Positions 1 to 11,405 of a DNA stretch of 64,000 bases are shown piece after piece. The position numbers and the translations under genes are program-made. The stretch lies in contig NW_006763145.1 of NCBI RefSeq assembly GCF_000264905.1, forward strand, positions 712,029 through 776,028, read 5' to 3'. Below the pieces are notes generated by a model. The model did no database searches and was not told where the DNA came from. It saw only the letters and a program-made list of their open reading frames with translations. This stretch comes from Stereum hirsutum FP-91666 SS1. Lineage: Eukaryota > Basidiomycota > Agaricomycetes > Russulales > Stereaceae. Each line of letters starts with the position of its first letter. Position 1 is the first letter of the stretch.

Positions 1-42
1 TCGTGTGTCGTCTTACGGCTCTAGAAGGACAACCAAAAGCGT

Positions 43-1812
43 TCAGAACCCGTTCATCCCTGCAGCAGCGTTCGCCCAGTCACCAAACAGTAAGCTGATC
101 GACTCTCCGTTATGCGTCCGACGGATGCTCTCCGCGATTGTGGGGCTGATGTCGAGCGTGACGAGCTTCGCGCAGAGGTCTTGGTGTTCGTGTTGTGGGA
201 TTGTGTTCGTTACCTGCGATGTGTGGATAGGGGTACGTGAGTGGATTGGAGGAGTAGAGGTGAGGAGGAAAGGGAGCGTACGATGAGGGTGTCTATGGGG
301 AGGGAATCGATCGTCTGCATCCGAGTTTCGGAGAAGAGGCCTGCGTAATACAGAAAAAATAAATTACTATCTGCCAGTGTGGGCAAACGAAGCAGTCGGA
401 GACCTACCATGCGAGATGATAGCGTGGACTCTGCTCGCTCCGTTGTCCCGTAATGATTTGGCAGCCAAGGTAAGGGTGCTACCCGTGTCGATCATATCGT
501 CGACCACGATCGCAACCTAGAAATGGAGAACGATTGAGCTCATCTACCTTCCAAAGTGTAACATTGAAGTGGGAGAGAAGGAGGAAGGAGAGGACGCACC
601 TTGTCCTTGACGCTACCGACGAGAAGCTCCATCTTCTCCGGTGCGTCTTCGGCCTTGCCTTCCCGTTTTCTGTGAAAGAGGGCGAATTCGAGATCGAGTT
701 TGTCCGCGATAGCAGTGACTCTGCGATGATAGAGTGTTGGTCAGTCCGAAGAACGTGAGACAGGTATAGAAATGCGTTGACGGCAAGGACGATGTGGCGT
801 GCGTCGTGCCACACGTACGTCTGTAGAACGAGGACGAATAAACGTCCGCAGATCAGAAATCAACAAAATCGGACTTGCTTGTGAGCCGGCCGAGGAGAGC
901 TGTCTGCTTTATTTGAAATCGATTTCTCCGATCAGGTACTCTGTTCAAGGACAGACATCCATGGGTGCCACGCCAGGATGCGCCACAGGCGAACAGTCCT
1001 CCGAAACTACGAACCTTGACCACAAAAACCACCATACTCGTCGGGTACGCACGCAGGCCAGAGACAAGAGAGATTGAACACGGACTAGAAGTGACTCACC
1101 GCTTCGCCCCTCCCGCATCTGGACTGACAATGACCCCATTCTGCCAATCCTCTATGTTCTGCTTGATATACGCGATCATGAGCGGTTCCGAGTACAAGTT
1201 ATCCACCGGAAAGTCGAAGAATCCTTGGATCTGGCTCGCATGGAGGTCCATCGTAATAACATGGTCGCATCCTGCTACCGCCAACATATTCGCGACAAGC
1301 TTCGCGGTGATGGGTGCGCGACTCTTGTCCTTCTTGTCCATCCGAGCGTAGGGGTAGCACGGAATGACAGCAGTGATGCGACGTGCTGAAGCGCCTTTGC
1401 AGGCGGAGATGAGGATGAGAAGTTCCATGAGGTGGTCATTGACATCTGCGCAGGACGACTGGATGATGAAGACGTCTTCGTCACGGACGGACTCGGAGAT
1501 CTTCACGTTGACCTCTCCGTTAGAGAATTTGACGACGGTGCATGGTGTGAGGGGGATGTTGAGTCTGAGATGTTGGGTTGGATGATGTGGGGCCGGGGAG
1601 GAGCGCCATGGGCATTCGTTCAGAGACAAAGCAGCTCGGGGGAGAGAGACTGCTCACCGCTCAGCCACAGACTTGGCGAGCTCAGGATGGCTATTCCCTA
1701 CGTTCATGTCCACCCATCGGAAATCGACGAAATTTAGTCATAAAAATGGCCATCGTGTGTAGGGGTCAAGGAACGCACCGGTGAGGATCTTTATCGAGTT
1801 TCCGTGGAGCAT
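43..1812 (-). CDS. Ribose-phosphate pyrophosphokinase (PRPP synthetase)
   Basis: Makes phosphoribosyl pyrophosphate from ribose-5-phosphate and ATP, feeding purine, pyrimidine, His, Trp and NAD synthesis in the cytosol. Seven exons on the minus strand (1812-1779, 1697-1658, 1564-1100, 720-600, 516-408, 340-282, 213-43) total 999 nt, giving 332 aa, close to the roughly 318-330 aa of eukaryotic PRPS. Visible signatures are [15 protein letters not shown] at the N-terminus, [41 protein letters not shown], the PRPP-binding loop [12 protein letters not shown], and the C-terminal TNTIPQ...IRRTHNGES block. The start at 1812 is chosen because the short first exon completes the family N-terminus in phase. 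One intron (1099-721, 379 nt) is far longer than the others. It is divergent from the kinase at 2352. Identity is very secure; individual splice sites are inferred. Confidence 0.95.
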
Positions 1813-2351
1813 CTTGATTTAAATTTTGATATAAAGTACAAGGAATGCGGACGCTATGAAAGGGATTGCATGCAAATACACGAGAAGGATGGGGGAGGGG
1901 GGATGCGGGCCTACCGAGGAGGCGTACAGATTTTGTAGTAGCGAAATTGTAGCGGGTCAAGGAACGGCTCCCGCCCGTGATTTCAGTTCCGTTTCGGATT
2001 ATTTTCCGCACAATTTGTCGGGATGTCGGATAACTCCCGACAACTGCTTGTTTTGCTTCCGATCGTTTCTTACTTCTCGCCACACAGCAGCTCTACAGCC
2101 GAGCTGTCTGTCCGTCATCAGAGCATCACGACAAACAGTAAGAGTTCGCCATGAAACAAGTCTGAGGTATGTTCTTTTCTTAGCGGCATAAATAATATAC
2201 CCTTTCCATGGGTGAGGGTGGCAACCGCTTTGCGCAGTTTCAGATTCAGGTGAAATATGGAGGGTGCTCACGAAATACTGTATTCCCAGTAGGCCTACAC
2301 TTTCTTTAGACCTTGCTAGTGGGAGCCGGCCTCCCTTCACTTCGCACTACC
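1813..2351. promoter_or_regulatory. Divergent promoter region between PRPP synthetase and kinase
   Basis: About 540 bases separate two start codons pointing away from each other. No reading frame here resembles a known protein. There is a TATA-like stretch near 1826-1833 and pyrimidine-rich tracts towards 2300. I see no recognisable operator. Shared regulation is possible but not shown by the sequence. Confidence 0.5.
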
Positions 2352-4890
2352 ATGGCTTCAACTGCCCCATCATACGAACTACTGGAGACAGTAGGCCAGG
2401 GATCCTTTGGTTCGGTCCACAAAGCTCGCCACACCACCTCCGGCCAGGTCTTCGCCGTAAAGATCATCGACCTCGAAGCAGACGACGACACTGGGAGCAT
2501 CGTCGACATCCAACGCGAAGTCGCTCTTCTCAGGCAGGCACGAGATGGCCCAAATATTATCAAGTACTACGAATGCTTTCTGTACGGTTCACAAGTTTGG
2601 ATCGTTCAGGAGTTCGCACAGGGAGGTAGTGTCACGGATCTCATGAATGCATCTCCCACCAAGACGCTTGAGGAGCAATACTCAGCCGTCATCATGCGCG
2701 AGGTCCTTGTCGGGCTCGCATTCCTGCATAACTCATCTATCATTCACCGCGATATCAAAGCGGCCAACATCCTCGTCGTCTCGTCTGGCCATGTCCGAAT
2801 TTGTGATTTCGGCGTCTCTGCTCTCCTCTCGACCACGAATAGTAAGCGTACGACCTTCACGGGGACTCCATATTGGATGGCACCGGAGATCGCTCGTCCT
2901 TCACCGGCTTACGACTCTAAGGTCGATATTTGGAGTTTAGGTACGTGTTGATCTCGTCAAGAGAACGCTCTTGGTGAGACGTTGAACAAACGACAGGGAT
3001 CATGCTGTATGAAATCATCAAGGGTGCCCCTCCACACTTCAACATGGATAGGTTCAAACTCATCGAGATGCTCCCGAGGCTCAAGCCCGCTCGATTCGCA
3101 GAGAACGAAGTGTCGAAGGAGGCCAGAGAATTTCTTGCGCGATGTCTAGTCGAGACCGCCCCAGAGGTAAACGCTCCGTAATGACTGTTTCGGGGCCATG
3201 TGCTCATAGTTGCCATGTCAGCGAGCCACCGCCGAAGAGCTGCTCAAGTTGAAGTGGATCAAATCCGTACCAGCCTCAAAGTATCCGGTATCCGTGCTAG
3301 AACCACTTCTCATCCGGTATAGAGCCTCCAAAGCCGAGAAAGCTAGTTTGAGCGGCCTTCCACAGACGCTGGCGGAAGATGACGAGTAAGGACCCCATTC
3401 TTCTCCTCTATCTTTGCCTGTTTTCTGATGGGTCACGGCGATGACTTTATAGTGCAAGACCTACCTCTTGGGCTTTCAACACACTAAACAGTGTCCATCG
3501 TCCTGACGACGACAATGCTCTCGATCATGCCCCAGATATCTCCGCTACCGTAACTCCTTCGACACACAACCCTCTTCCCAACTCATCGCGCCACGCTCCA
3601 CCATCATTCCGCCATCTCTTCGACTACGACTATGAAGCCTCGCCACCCGACGCCTCTGACTTCATCATGGACAACTACTTCCGATCTGTTTCCCGGGCCA
3701 GCCTGACAGAAGAGGCATGTCAGGATACAGACACCAGGACTGCGGATGCGCATGCGAGTATATCGAGCGACAAGACCGTTCGGCCTGGAGAGGTCGCGCC
3801 TAGTGGCACTGGGCCACACAACACTACCCGCCTTACTGGCAATACACCAAACTCCGATTTTTTGCGTGCTCCTACGGACTTGGTGGACTCGCAATCAGCG
3901 CCTTCCAGCTCAGAACCACCATCACCATCTCAATTCCCGTTCGATCTTCCACAGACGCAGACACAGAATGAGTCGTCATCATCGCCGGTACAGACGCAGT
4001 TCCAGAAGCTGTTGCCATTGACGCCGGTTTCTCCGTTTGACCCCACCGTGAGTTTTTTAGTATTATTTTTCGTGAGACTGCTGTAGCGCATTCTGATACG
4101 AAGCAATGCGATATAGTTGTTAGCTTCAACGCGAGATACAGACGCCGAAGGTCAACTCCAGACGCGGGACGTCCCTCCATTACCAACTCTCCTAATCCCA
4201 ACTTCATCTCCTATTCCATCTCTATCTTCATCATTCTTACATGGGCTTGATTCCGGAACATATGTATCATCACCGCAGACGATAGAATCTGCATCACCCT
4301 TGAATATGAATATTCAGGGGAACACTACGAATACTACCACGCCTAGTTCTCTCCCGAAAGAACAACCACTTTCGGGGTATCATTTCCCCTCGTCCTTCTC
4401 TACTCCCTCACCCCACCGGCCTATCCCTTTCATGCGCCCACGATCTCCTCTTATACATTCATACTCGGAACCACCGCCTCTGGCAGCCTATCCCGCCTCC
4501 ACTTCCGCACCCTATCCATCCGAATCTTACCCCCTTCCACAAGCCGAACCTTCCCAGCCTCTGAACGAACCCTCCGCGCTCGACTCGCCCTTCCAACTCA
4601 ACGTCCCCATGCCCCACGAACCAACCGAACCCCTCCCACTCTCATTCTCACTCGACCAACTCCTCGAAGCCCAAGGCCCCGCCATCCGTCCGATAGACTA
4701 CGCAGCGTTAGATTCACAAGAGAAGGTATGCAGGGAGTTGGCGTTTGTCGTTGATGACCTGAGGGATTGGTTGGCTGTGGTGGAGAGGGGGCTGGGCGAG
4801 GTGTTGAATGTTACGGCGGCGGGGTCGGTGCAAGTGAGTGAGCTGGGGATGGGGGCGGCGGTGCCGGAGGTTGATGAGGTTGGGTGGTGA
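2352..4890 (+). CDS. STE20-family Ser/Thr kinase, germinal-centre-kinase (Kic1/Nak1/Sid1-like) type
   Basis: A complete protein kinase domain is followed by a long Ser/Pro-rich tail. Exons 2352-2940, 2997-3166, 3222-3385, 3453-4047 and 4117-4890 total 2292 nt, giving 763 aa. The catalytic domain (about residues 8-265) shows the glycine loop GQGSFGSV (15-22), Lys37, alpha-C Glu56, HRDIKAAN with catalytic Asp134, DFG at 152-154, and the STE20 signature GTPYWMAPE (171-179). Residues about 300-700 are low-complexity Ser/Pro/Thr, probably disordered, and the last 60 residues regain helical character. GCK-type kinases act in morphogenesis and septation signalling (the RAM/SIN networks), and the domain order fits that group. 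Assignment to Kic1/Nak1 versus Sid1 is inference. The ATG at 2352 is preferred over an in-frame upstream ATG at 2313 because MASTAPSYELLE sits normally before the kinase domain. Confidence 0.9.
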
Positions 4891-5376
4891 TTTATCACGA
4901 TTCAGGGAGTGGGGGGGGTTGTGGATATTTTATAACATACTATGGATCTTTGGAAGGATGTACATTATTTTCAATTGCTAGGGTGTAATAGATGGGTTCT
5001 CGATGTGGCGGCCCCGTGGGCTCCAACATTTCACACAATTATTCTCTGACGCTACAGTATCGCAGGACTACTCATAGATGTCACTGATAATCATAGCAGA
5101 AGTGTATATCTCACAATATAAATGGCTATGCCTATACGTGTATACCTTGTTCCAGAGCAGACGAGGACCGTAAAGCGCCAAGACACTTCGTGTCCAACGC
5201 TGTGGCACCGTGGGAGGTTTGAGACTGACACGTGTCACATGACCGTGTACGGGCCCGACGCGTGCGGCGTCGCGTCGCACGATTCTTTTGAGTCAGTTTC
5301 CTTTTGTTCTGACCACGACACACCCCAGCACCATATTTGACACTGTTCCACAACCCGTTTTCGATAAACTTCTGTT
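4891..5376. other. Intergenic spacer between kinase and F-box gene A
   Basis: No supportable gene. It holds a G-run after the kinase stop, a TATA-like stretch near 5116, and a CACGTG-containing palindrome (GACACGTGTC) near 5226-5235, about 145 bases upstream of the F-box gene A start. The palindrome could bind a bHLH factor; that is inference. Confidence 0.4.
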
Positions 5377-8071
5377 ATGCCTGCTGTGACGAGAGCAAAG
5401 ACAGGAAAACTTCCTGTCCGGCGAAAAGTCAGCGAGGCCGATTCAGACGCTAATGATAGTCGACTCACCTCACCGGAGACGGACGTTGAGGCCAAAACTG
5501 ACTCTACTTCGCTCGATGATCAAGGTAGACATTTGGACCCAAGTATGTGCGTGCTGTTCTTACTGATAACCAACACCCTTGCCCATGCGCGCAGAGAGGT
5601 CATCAACGCCGCCTCCGGCCAAACGAGCGAAGACACGGGGCGCGGGGGCCAAAGCCACGACGAAGAAACAGAGCACTGGCCTTTCTAGGCGGAAGAAAGG
5701 CCGTTTGAGCGTACTCCCCACTCTATCACTAGACATTCTTTTCGAGGTTCGGTTCCACTTTTCCCCGAAGGCTTTCAGTCTCCCTTGCTCACTGTACACT
5801 TGACTGCAGATATTCAGCCACCTCGCGCCTGCCGATCTCCTCCATCTTTCGCGTGTCTCCAAATCATTTCGCCAAACCCTGCTGGTTAAAAGCCGTGCTA
5901 GTCTTTGGAAGCAGTCTTGGGAAAATTATGACCTCCCAGGCGTTCCCCCACCCTGTCCGGACGGTTGGTCCGAACCTGCCTGGATCGGTCTGCTCTTTGG
6001 AGGGCCCTTCTGCCAGGTAGGATGTTTTAATAACACCTTGGTCATCGTCTCATTATACTGACCGTCACCATTCGCCGGTGCAGGCGTGCGGAGCCAAGAC
6101 TGCTAACGAGATTGATTTCTGGCATCGTCGCCGAGCATGCAGTCCGTGTCTGTCAGCAAGGTAAAAGTCATATCATGTATGAGACGGTTGCATGGCCTGA
6201 TATCAATTCTGCGCTGTTTCTATACAGCCTCATCCGCGAAGACGAGGCGGTCAAACTTGTATCGGATTCCGAGTGGCTCGTCTATGTGCCCAGGGCCAGC
6301 GGTGAGTTAAGCGGCCAAGCCTCGCTCATGCAATATCTGCTCACTGTTATTTTGTATACCAGTGTACCCGCGGAACTCGAAAGGCGTACTGCTACGTGAT
6401 GAATGGTTCCTCACAAAGGACGTACTTGATTTAAAATCCCAAATAATTACCCTCACCGAGGGCCTCCAGCCTGCAGAAAAAGAAGAAAAACTGGAGTCTT
6501 TCGATGACAACCAGGCCCAGTCGTATGAGGATCTGATGACAGTAAGAATTTTTGTCCCTTATCGCGCTGACATTTTCTCAAAGTCACATTCCTTCTAGCA
6601 TGTGGACATGTGCGAGAGGTGGACCCGTAATCTGCGAAGCGCACGAGCATTAGCCATTTACTCGAAGAAGGAAGAGCGACGTACGGAGTAAGTATCAATG
6701 ACCTTCCTCAATTAGCGTAGGGACTCACATCTTTATATAGAGTCGAGCAGCGATGCGTGGCTAAGGGATATACAGCCGCCGATTTCGCCTCAGTTGCCTC
6801 GCACCGCGAAATACGGAAGCTTCGGGGCGATAATCCCGTATCCGACCGAGGTGAATATACCTATAAAGTTTTTCCCGTGATAGGTTGCTAACATCCCATG
6901 CTCTACACTCTCGTAGTCTTTGCTCGAATATTCCCACATCTTCAAGAGGGACTCGAGAGTGCTAAGTCCAAGAGACTGTGGCGCGAGCGTGTCGACCGCA
7001 AGGAGCGTCGCGCCGAGCTCGTACATGCACAGTATGCTGAGTATTGGACGAAGCTCCATCCACACGGTTTGATGTTTATGCCAAAAAAGGCTGACTTTGA
7101 CAAGCTTGGACGGATTGGGCCTCTCCTCGAAGACGACTTGGAACCCGACGACGAATTTAACGCTCGCGTGCAGCAAGCGATCCAGGACTCGGTTGAGGAA
7201 ATCAAAGCGAGGGCAGTCAGGCTCAAGACATTGGTCCTCTCCTCTCTACCCCCGGCCACACTTACCGATTCCGCACCGGGCTCTCCCTTCGATATACCGC
7301 GAGAGTTGAAGCTAGCGAAGAATGTTTACACTCGCAATCTGGGCACTGATGCTCTTTATGGGCCGGAGATTTTCACGGCTCGTTTTAATTACGATGATTG
7401 CGACGTTCCGTCTCTCAACGCGTCTGCTCAGGCCATGGTCCTCGAGCTCCTCAAACTGCTTGGTCTGGATCCCGACACAACTACAACGGCGGATCTGTAT
7501 CACTTAGATCCACGGCTTGTTTGTCTGAGTTGCCCACGCACGGAAGATATTTATGATGGGCGTCGTATGCGTGGGAGAAGGGTTAGGCCTTGGAGATCTC
7601 ATGTGACATTTTCTTCTACCCATCTTCCATGTACCCCTCACTGACTTCAACTCTCGAACCCTCATAGCTAGATCATCTTGTGGAAATGGATCTCAAGAAA
7701 GATCCCGACCACTGCGTCCATGCTTGCAAAGTCTCGAAAGGGGAAGAACGACGTCGGGTCGATAATGCATGGTCGTGCGGAACAAGCTGGGGCTGTTCAC
7801 ACTGCACAGTGCACTATACAGCGCTCCCGTATTACTCGCCCAAACCTTCGCTTGATATGGTGAGATGGGTGCGTCTCGAAGAAGTCAAACTGCACCTCCT
7901 GAAAACGTAGGTGCTTGCGTATATTACCGATAACGTTGGGCACCTGGGCTCACCGTCCGTTTCACTTATAGACATGGGATAGACAAACCACGCCAAGAGC
8001 TTGACTTCTACTATGATCCATACAAACGTTATTATAAGTATACATACTCATTCCTCGAGATGGAGGCATGA
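5377..8071 (+). CDS. F-box protein A (four-member local family, Cys/His-rich C-terminus)
   Basis: Eleven exons (5377-5524, 5595-5746, 5810-6016, 6084-6160, 6228-6301, 6363-6541, 6599-6687, 6741-6850, 6917-7602, 7668-7906, 7972-8071) total 2061 nt, giving 686 aa. After a charged N-terminus with a Lys/Arg-rich stretch comes an F-box (about residues 85-130; LSVLPTLSLDILFE then IFSHLAPADLLHLSRVSKSF, with the family intron between the two parts). F-box proteins recruit substrates to SCF ubiquitin ligases through Skp1. The rest matches no domain I recognise, but is shared with genes B, C and D: a CxxC pair (CGAKTANEIDF region), a central LELAKNV-type block with YGPEIF, and a C-terminal pattern CLSC ... 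SHLDH ... CSHCTVH ... THG. Substrate and role are unknown. It is closest to gene C. Confidence 0.85.
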
Positions 8072-8592
8072 CCTCTGCGAGGCCAGCTGCTTCTCGCTCT
8101 TGGACGTCATCGGTCGCGATGTCTTTGTTGGTATACAACGAGTTGTACTGTGTGAATGAGATGAATATCGTATCTTTATTGCTTTGGGAGTGAAGTGATG
8201 AACACTTCTGATGCCTGTATCTAACCAGAGAGACTCAGTCTTGTCTTCTTTCCCTTTCGATGCTTCTGTGTGCCCGACTGAATGTTACATAGCACTATAT
8301 AATTCCCTGTGCATCAATTTTACTCACTGAGAGTCTGTCTAATGAACTACGAACCATCCTTAATACAATCCTGTCCGTCATTAATATGCATACTATCGAC
8401 TCAAAGTTCGAACGACTCACGTGTGGCGTGTCAAACACCTGTGGCGCGTACTCGTGGGAAGGTCAAGGGCATGTGATCGCGTTCCATCATTGTTGGGCGC
8501 GTCGTGCGCGTCTTTCGCGAGAGCCACCATCTTCTCGAGCTCGTTGGACACGACGGCCTACAACACAATATCTAGAGTTCCACAGCGACTCG
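8072..8592. other. Spacer between F-box genes A and B
   Basis: No independent gene. Comparison with A, C and D predicts that gene B should have a further short upstream exon ending in phase 1. The segment 8576-8592 can be read in frame into gene B after a TCTAG acceptor at 8571-8575, so part of this stretch may be gene B leader or first exon. A CACGTG sits near 8419. Confidence 0.4.
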
Positions 8593-10991
8593 ATGTCTAC
8601 GAAAGCCACCGGATTGTCGAGAAGGAAGTTAGGCCGCCTCAGTGTCCTACCCACCCTAGCCCTCGATGTACTTTTTGAAGTACGTACTTATATCCCCTGC
8701 GTTTGATACAGACATCTTATCTCATCCCATCTTCCTGGAATCTCGAAAGATTTTCGGACATCTAGCTCCCATTGACCTGCTCCAACTTGCGCGCGTGTCC
8801 AAAGCCTTTCGTCAGGTCCTGATGGCCAAAAGCTCGGCATGGTTGTGGAGGGCTACATGGAACAACATACCAGGGACGCCATCTGCTCCTGAGGACATGA
8901 CTGAGCCTGCATGGACCCAGCTTCTGTTTGGTGGTGCCATTTGCTATGTATTAAAAATTCCTGTTATCCCCATGCTTTATGCTGACGATATATGCGCTAT
9001 AGAATTGCGGTGGCAAGACGAACAATAGAATCGACTTCATGCTGCGCTGCCGAACATGCAATGCTTGTTTGAAGAGCATGTGAGTTGTGTTACTTGTGAA
9101 ACCAGGATTCTCCCGTTCACACCGCTTTTTTACTTTTTAAGACTTGGAGATAGCGTTTACTTGAACTCGTTAATACTTTCCATACCCCACGATTACCATT
9201 GGTGTCTGCCAGCGGCGCAAGGTATGTTTGCTACGGTTTTTCATCTTTCAACTCCCAGAACATTGATTCTTCTTCCGATGCAGTAAATCCAAGAGGAAGG
9301 GAGGGCACCCTTGAACACGATCATTGGCGTGTGCAAGACGCCTTCGATCTTGAGGATGAGGTAGCCAGGCGTTCTGCGAGCATTTCTACTGAGGAAGAGC
9401 TATCCGTTATCTTGGACACGGTTTTTGAGGAGAGAGCTAAGAAGTTGTACAAGTTGCGAGAGGTAGGAGCACTGTGTGTTGCGCTGTGCTGTCAGGCTCT
9501 TATATTTCCGATATCTACTAGCACGCATACGCATGCTTGGCCTGGCATGAAAATCAAGAACTCGAACGAGCAAACGAGCGAGAACAGAGAAAGGAAGATC
9601 GTCGGGACAAGTCAGTACTTCTGTCTGTTTTCTTTCTCTACGCTCTATACTGATCAATGTCGAACGAATCAGTATATATAATCGGTTTCTGGCCATGGGA
9701 TACGAGGAGGACGACATTTGTTCGATATCGCTCCATCGCGAAGTCTGGTGCGACAAGCCCATGTCTGATCGAGGTATGTGGTCCGCTCGCAATGGTCTTC
9801 GACTGTGTCCTTGACGACGTCCCTATTTGTAGTCTGGACGCGAATCCTCCCCATTCTTGAGCCGCTCGTACAAGACGCCCTAAACGACCGGCTTCGGGAC
9901 GAGAGTATCCAGCGCGAGATCGATCGCTGGAGCATCGTTGGTAACCACTACAGGGCCATCTGGTCCACGCGTCCTCCAAGCACACTGGTGTTCTACCCGA
10001 AAGACACTGAGCTCTATGAGTTCGACATCATCGCCCCGCTCTTGTCTCGCGACGAAGATTATCTGCCTAACGAGGGTTTCGATTCTCTGATAGCCGAAAT
10101 TTTCGCCGACGGGACGTTCATTGCACATATCGAAAACTGGGCAGCAACGCGCAAGATCACAATCTTGTCGACCCTTCCTGTCACCCTAGCGCCCTGCCCT
10201 GTGTTCACTTTTCCACCGGAGTTGGAGCTCGCAAAGAATGTTTTCGTCGGTCAGCTCGGGGAACACACCTACCAATCCCTGTACGGTCCCGAGATCTTCG
10301 CGTTCCGTGGAGATATGCTACCGAGGTTCGATGAGGGTGCACAGAAGATCGTTTTGGCGATGATAGGAATGCTTGGGGAGGACCCAGCGACGATAACGAC
10401 AAATGGGATGAGCACGATAAAAGCGTTGTTCGTTTGTTTGGATTGTAAGGATAGAGGTCACGTAGACGCCAGAAATTGGAGGGCCCATGCAAGTGATTTC
10501 AGAATCCTATTGACCACTTAAATATCTTACATGACTTCGTGTTATTAGATTGATCACGTCCTGACAAAGAACCATCGGTGTCCTGATGACCAGGATCCAA
10601 ACTGGTTGGCCTTGACGGACGATAATCCAGAATGCGACGATATACTCTCCACCCTGCACTCTTATCCCCCCTACTCTTCGCCTCGATGGTGGGGATGCAA
10701 GCATTGCACCTTCCACCTCACGAAACCTCCTGCATACTTCTACGACGACCCTCCGTGTCGCACGCTATTTGACCGTGGGGATTGGATGAACGAGGAAGAG
10801 GCGAGACAGCACGTTAGGATTGAGTGAGTCGTTATGTTCTCCATTTTTATTCTTTCATGTTTGTACTTAAGCTGAAGATATCGATTCTGTTCAGGCATGG
10901 CATCAGTAGTCCTGTCGTCGACCACGTATACTTCCATCCGTGTCATCGGTATGACAGTTCGAGCGTACACCGGGTCAACATATGCTGGTAA
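8593..10991 (+). CDS. F-box protein B (local family; one GC-AG intron)
   Basis: Ten exons (8593-8679, 8750-8947, 9003-9079, 9142-9221, 9284-9462, 9522-9610, 9673-9773, 9833-10488, 10549-10823, 10895-10991) total 1839 nt, giving 612 aa. F-box core: LSVLPTLALDVLFE joined to IFGHLAPIDLLQLARVSKAF. Exon lengths 77, 179 and 89 nt are identical to gene A. The C-terminal metal-ligand-like pattern is CLDC ... AHIDH ... CKHCTFH ... EHG. The intron after 10488 must begin with GC (GCAAGT) because the nearby GT would break the frame. The start is uncertain: an in-frame ATG at 8386 exists and the paralogues have a longer N-terminus from a separate first exon. It is closest to gene D (shared NIPGTP ... EPAW segment). 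Function beyond SCF recruitment is unknown. Confidence 0.8.
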
Positions 10992-11405
10992 TGAGTGTTT
11001 GCTTATATGTATCGGTTCAAGTGGCGAAGTTTGTCTTGATACCCTGATACCTTACTACGAATATTTCATTAATAAATGCACAAGTATCAAAGTCTCATCT
11101 TTTCGAAGAGACTTTTGTCTCGTATTGCTCGGAGTTCATGCCCTTTTTGCGCTTGTTTGGGTACACGACTTCATCACAGCGTGTCCCCGCTTTTGGGGAC
11201 ATCGACCCCAGCGTCCTCGTGAGCAAAATTGTAAGACACAGCAAGGACTTGACACCGAAAGATCGGGCTGGAATTGGCGTTCGCCACGATAATTTCGCCT
11301 GATGTGCGAAAGGCAGAGCAACCAATTGCAATAAAAACACCGCGTAACTTACAAGACAATCATGATCGACCCTCACAAACACAGGCATGGTAGAAGCTGC
11401 GACTC
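10992..11405. other. Convergent intergenic region
   Basis: Lies between the 3' ends of F-box gene B (+) and the Sos7-like gene (-). Open frames here are short and conflict with each other. It probably holds two 3' untranslated regions; I see no other element. Confidence 0.4.
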
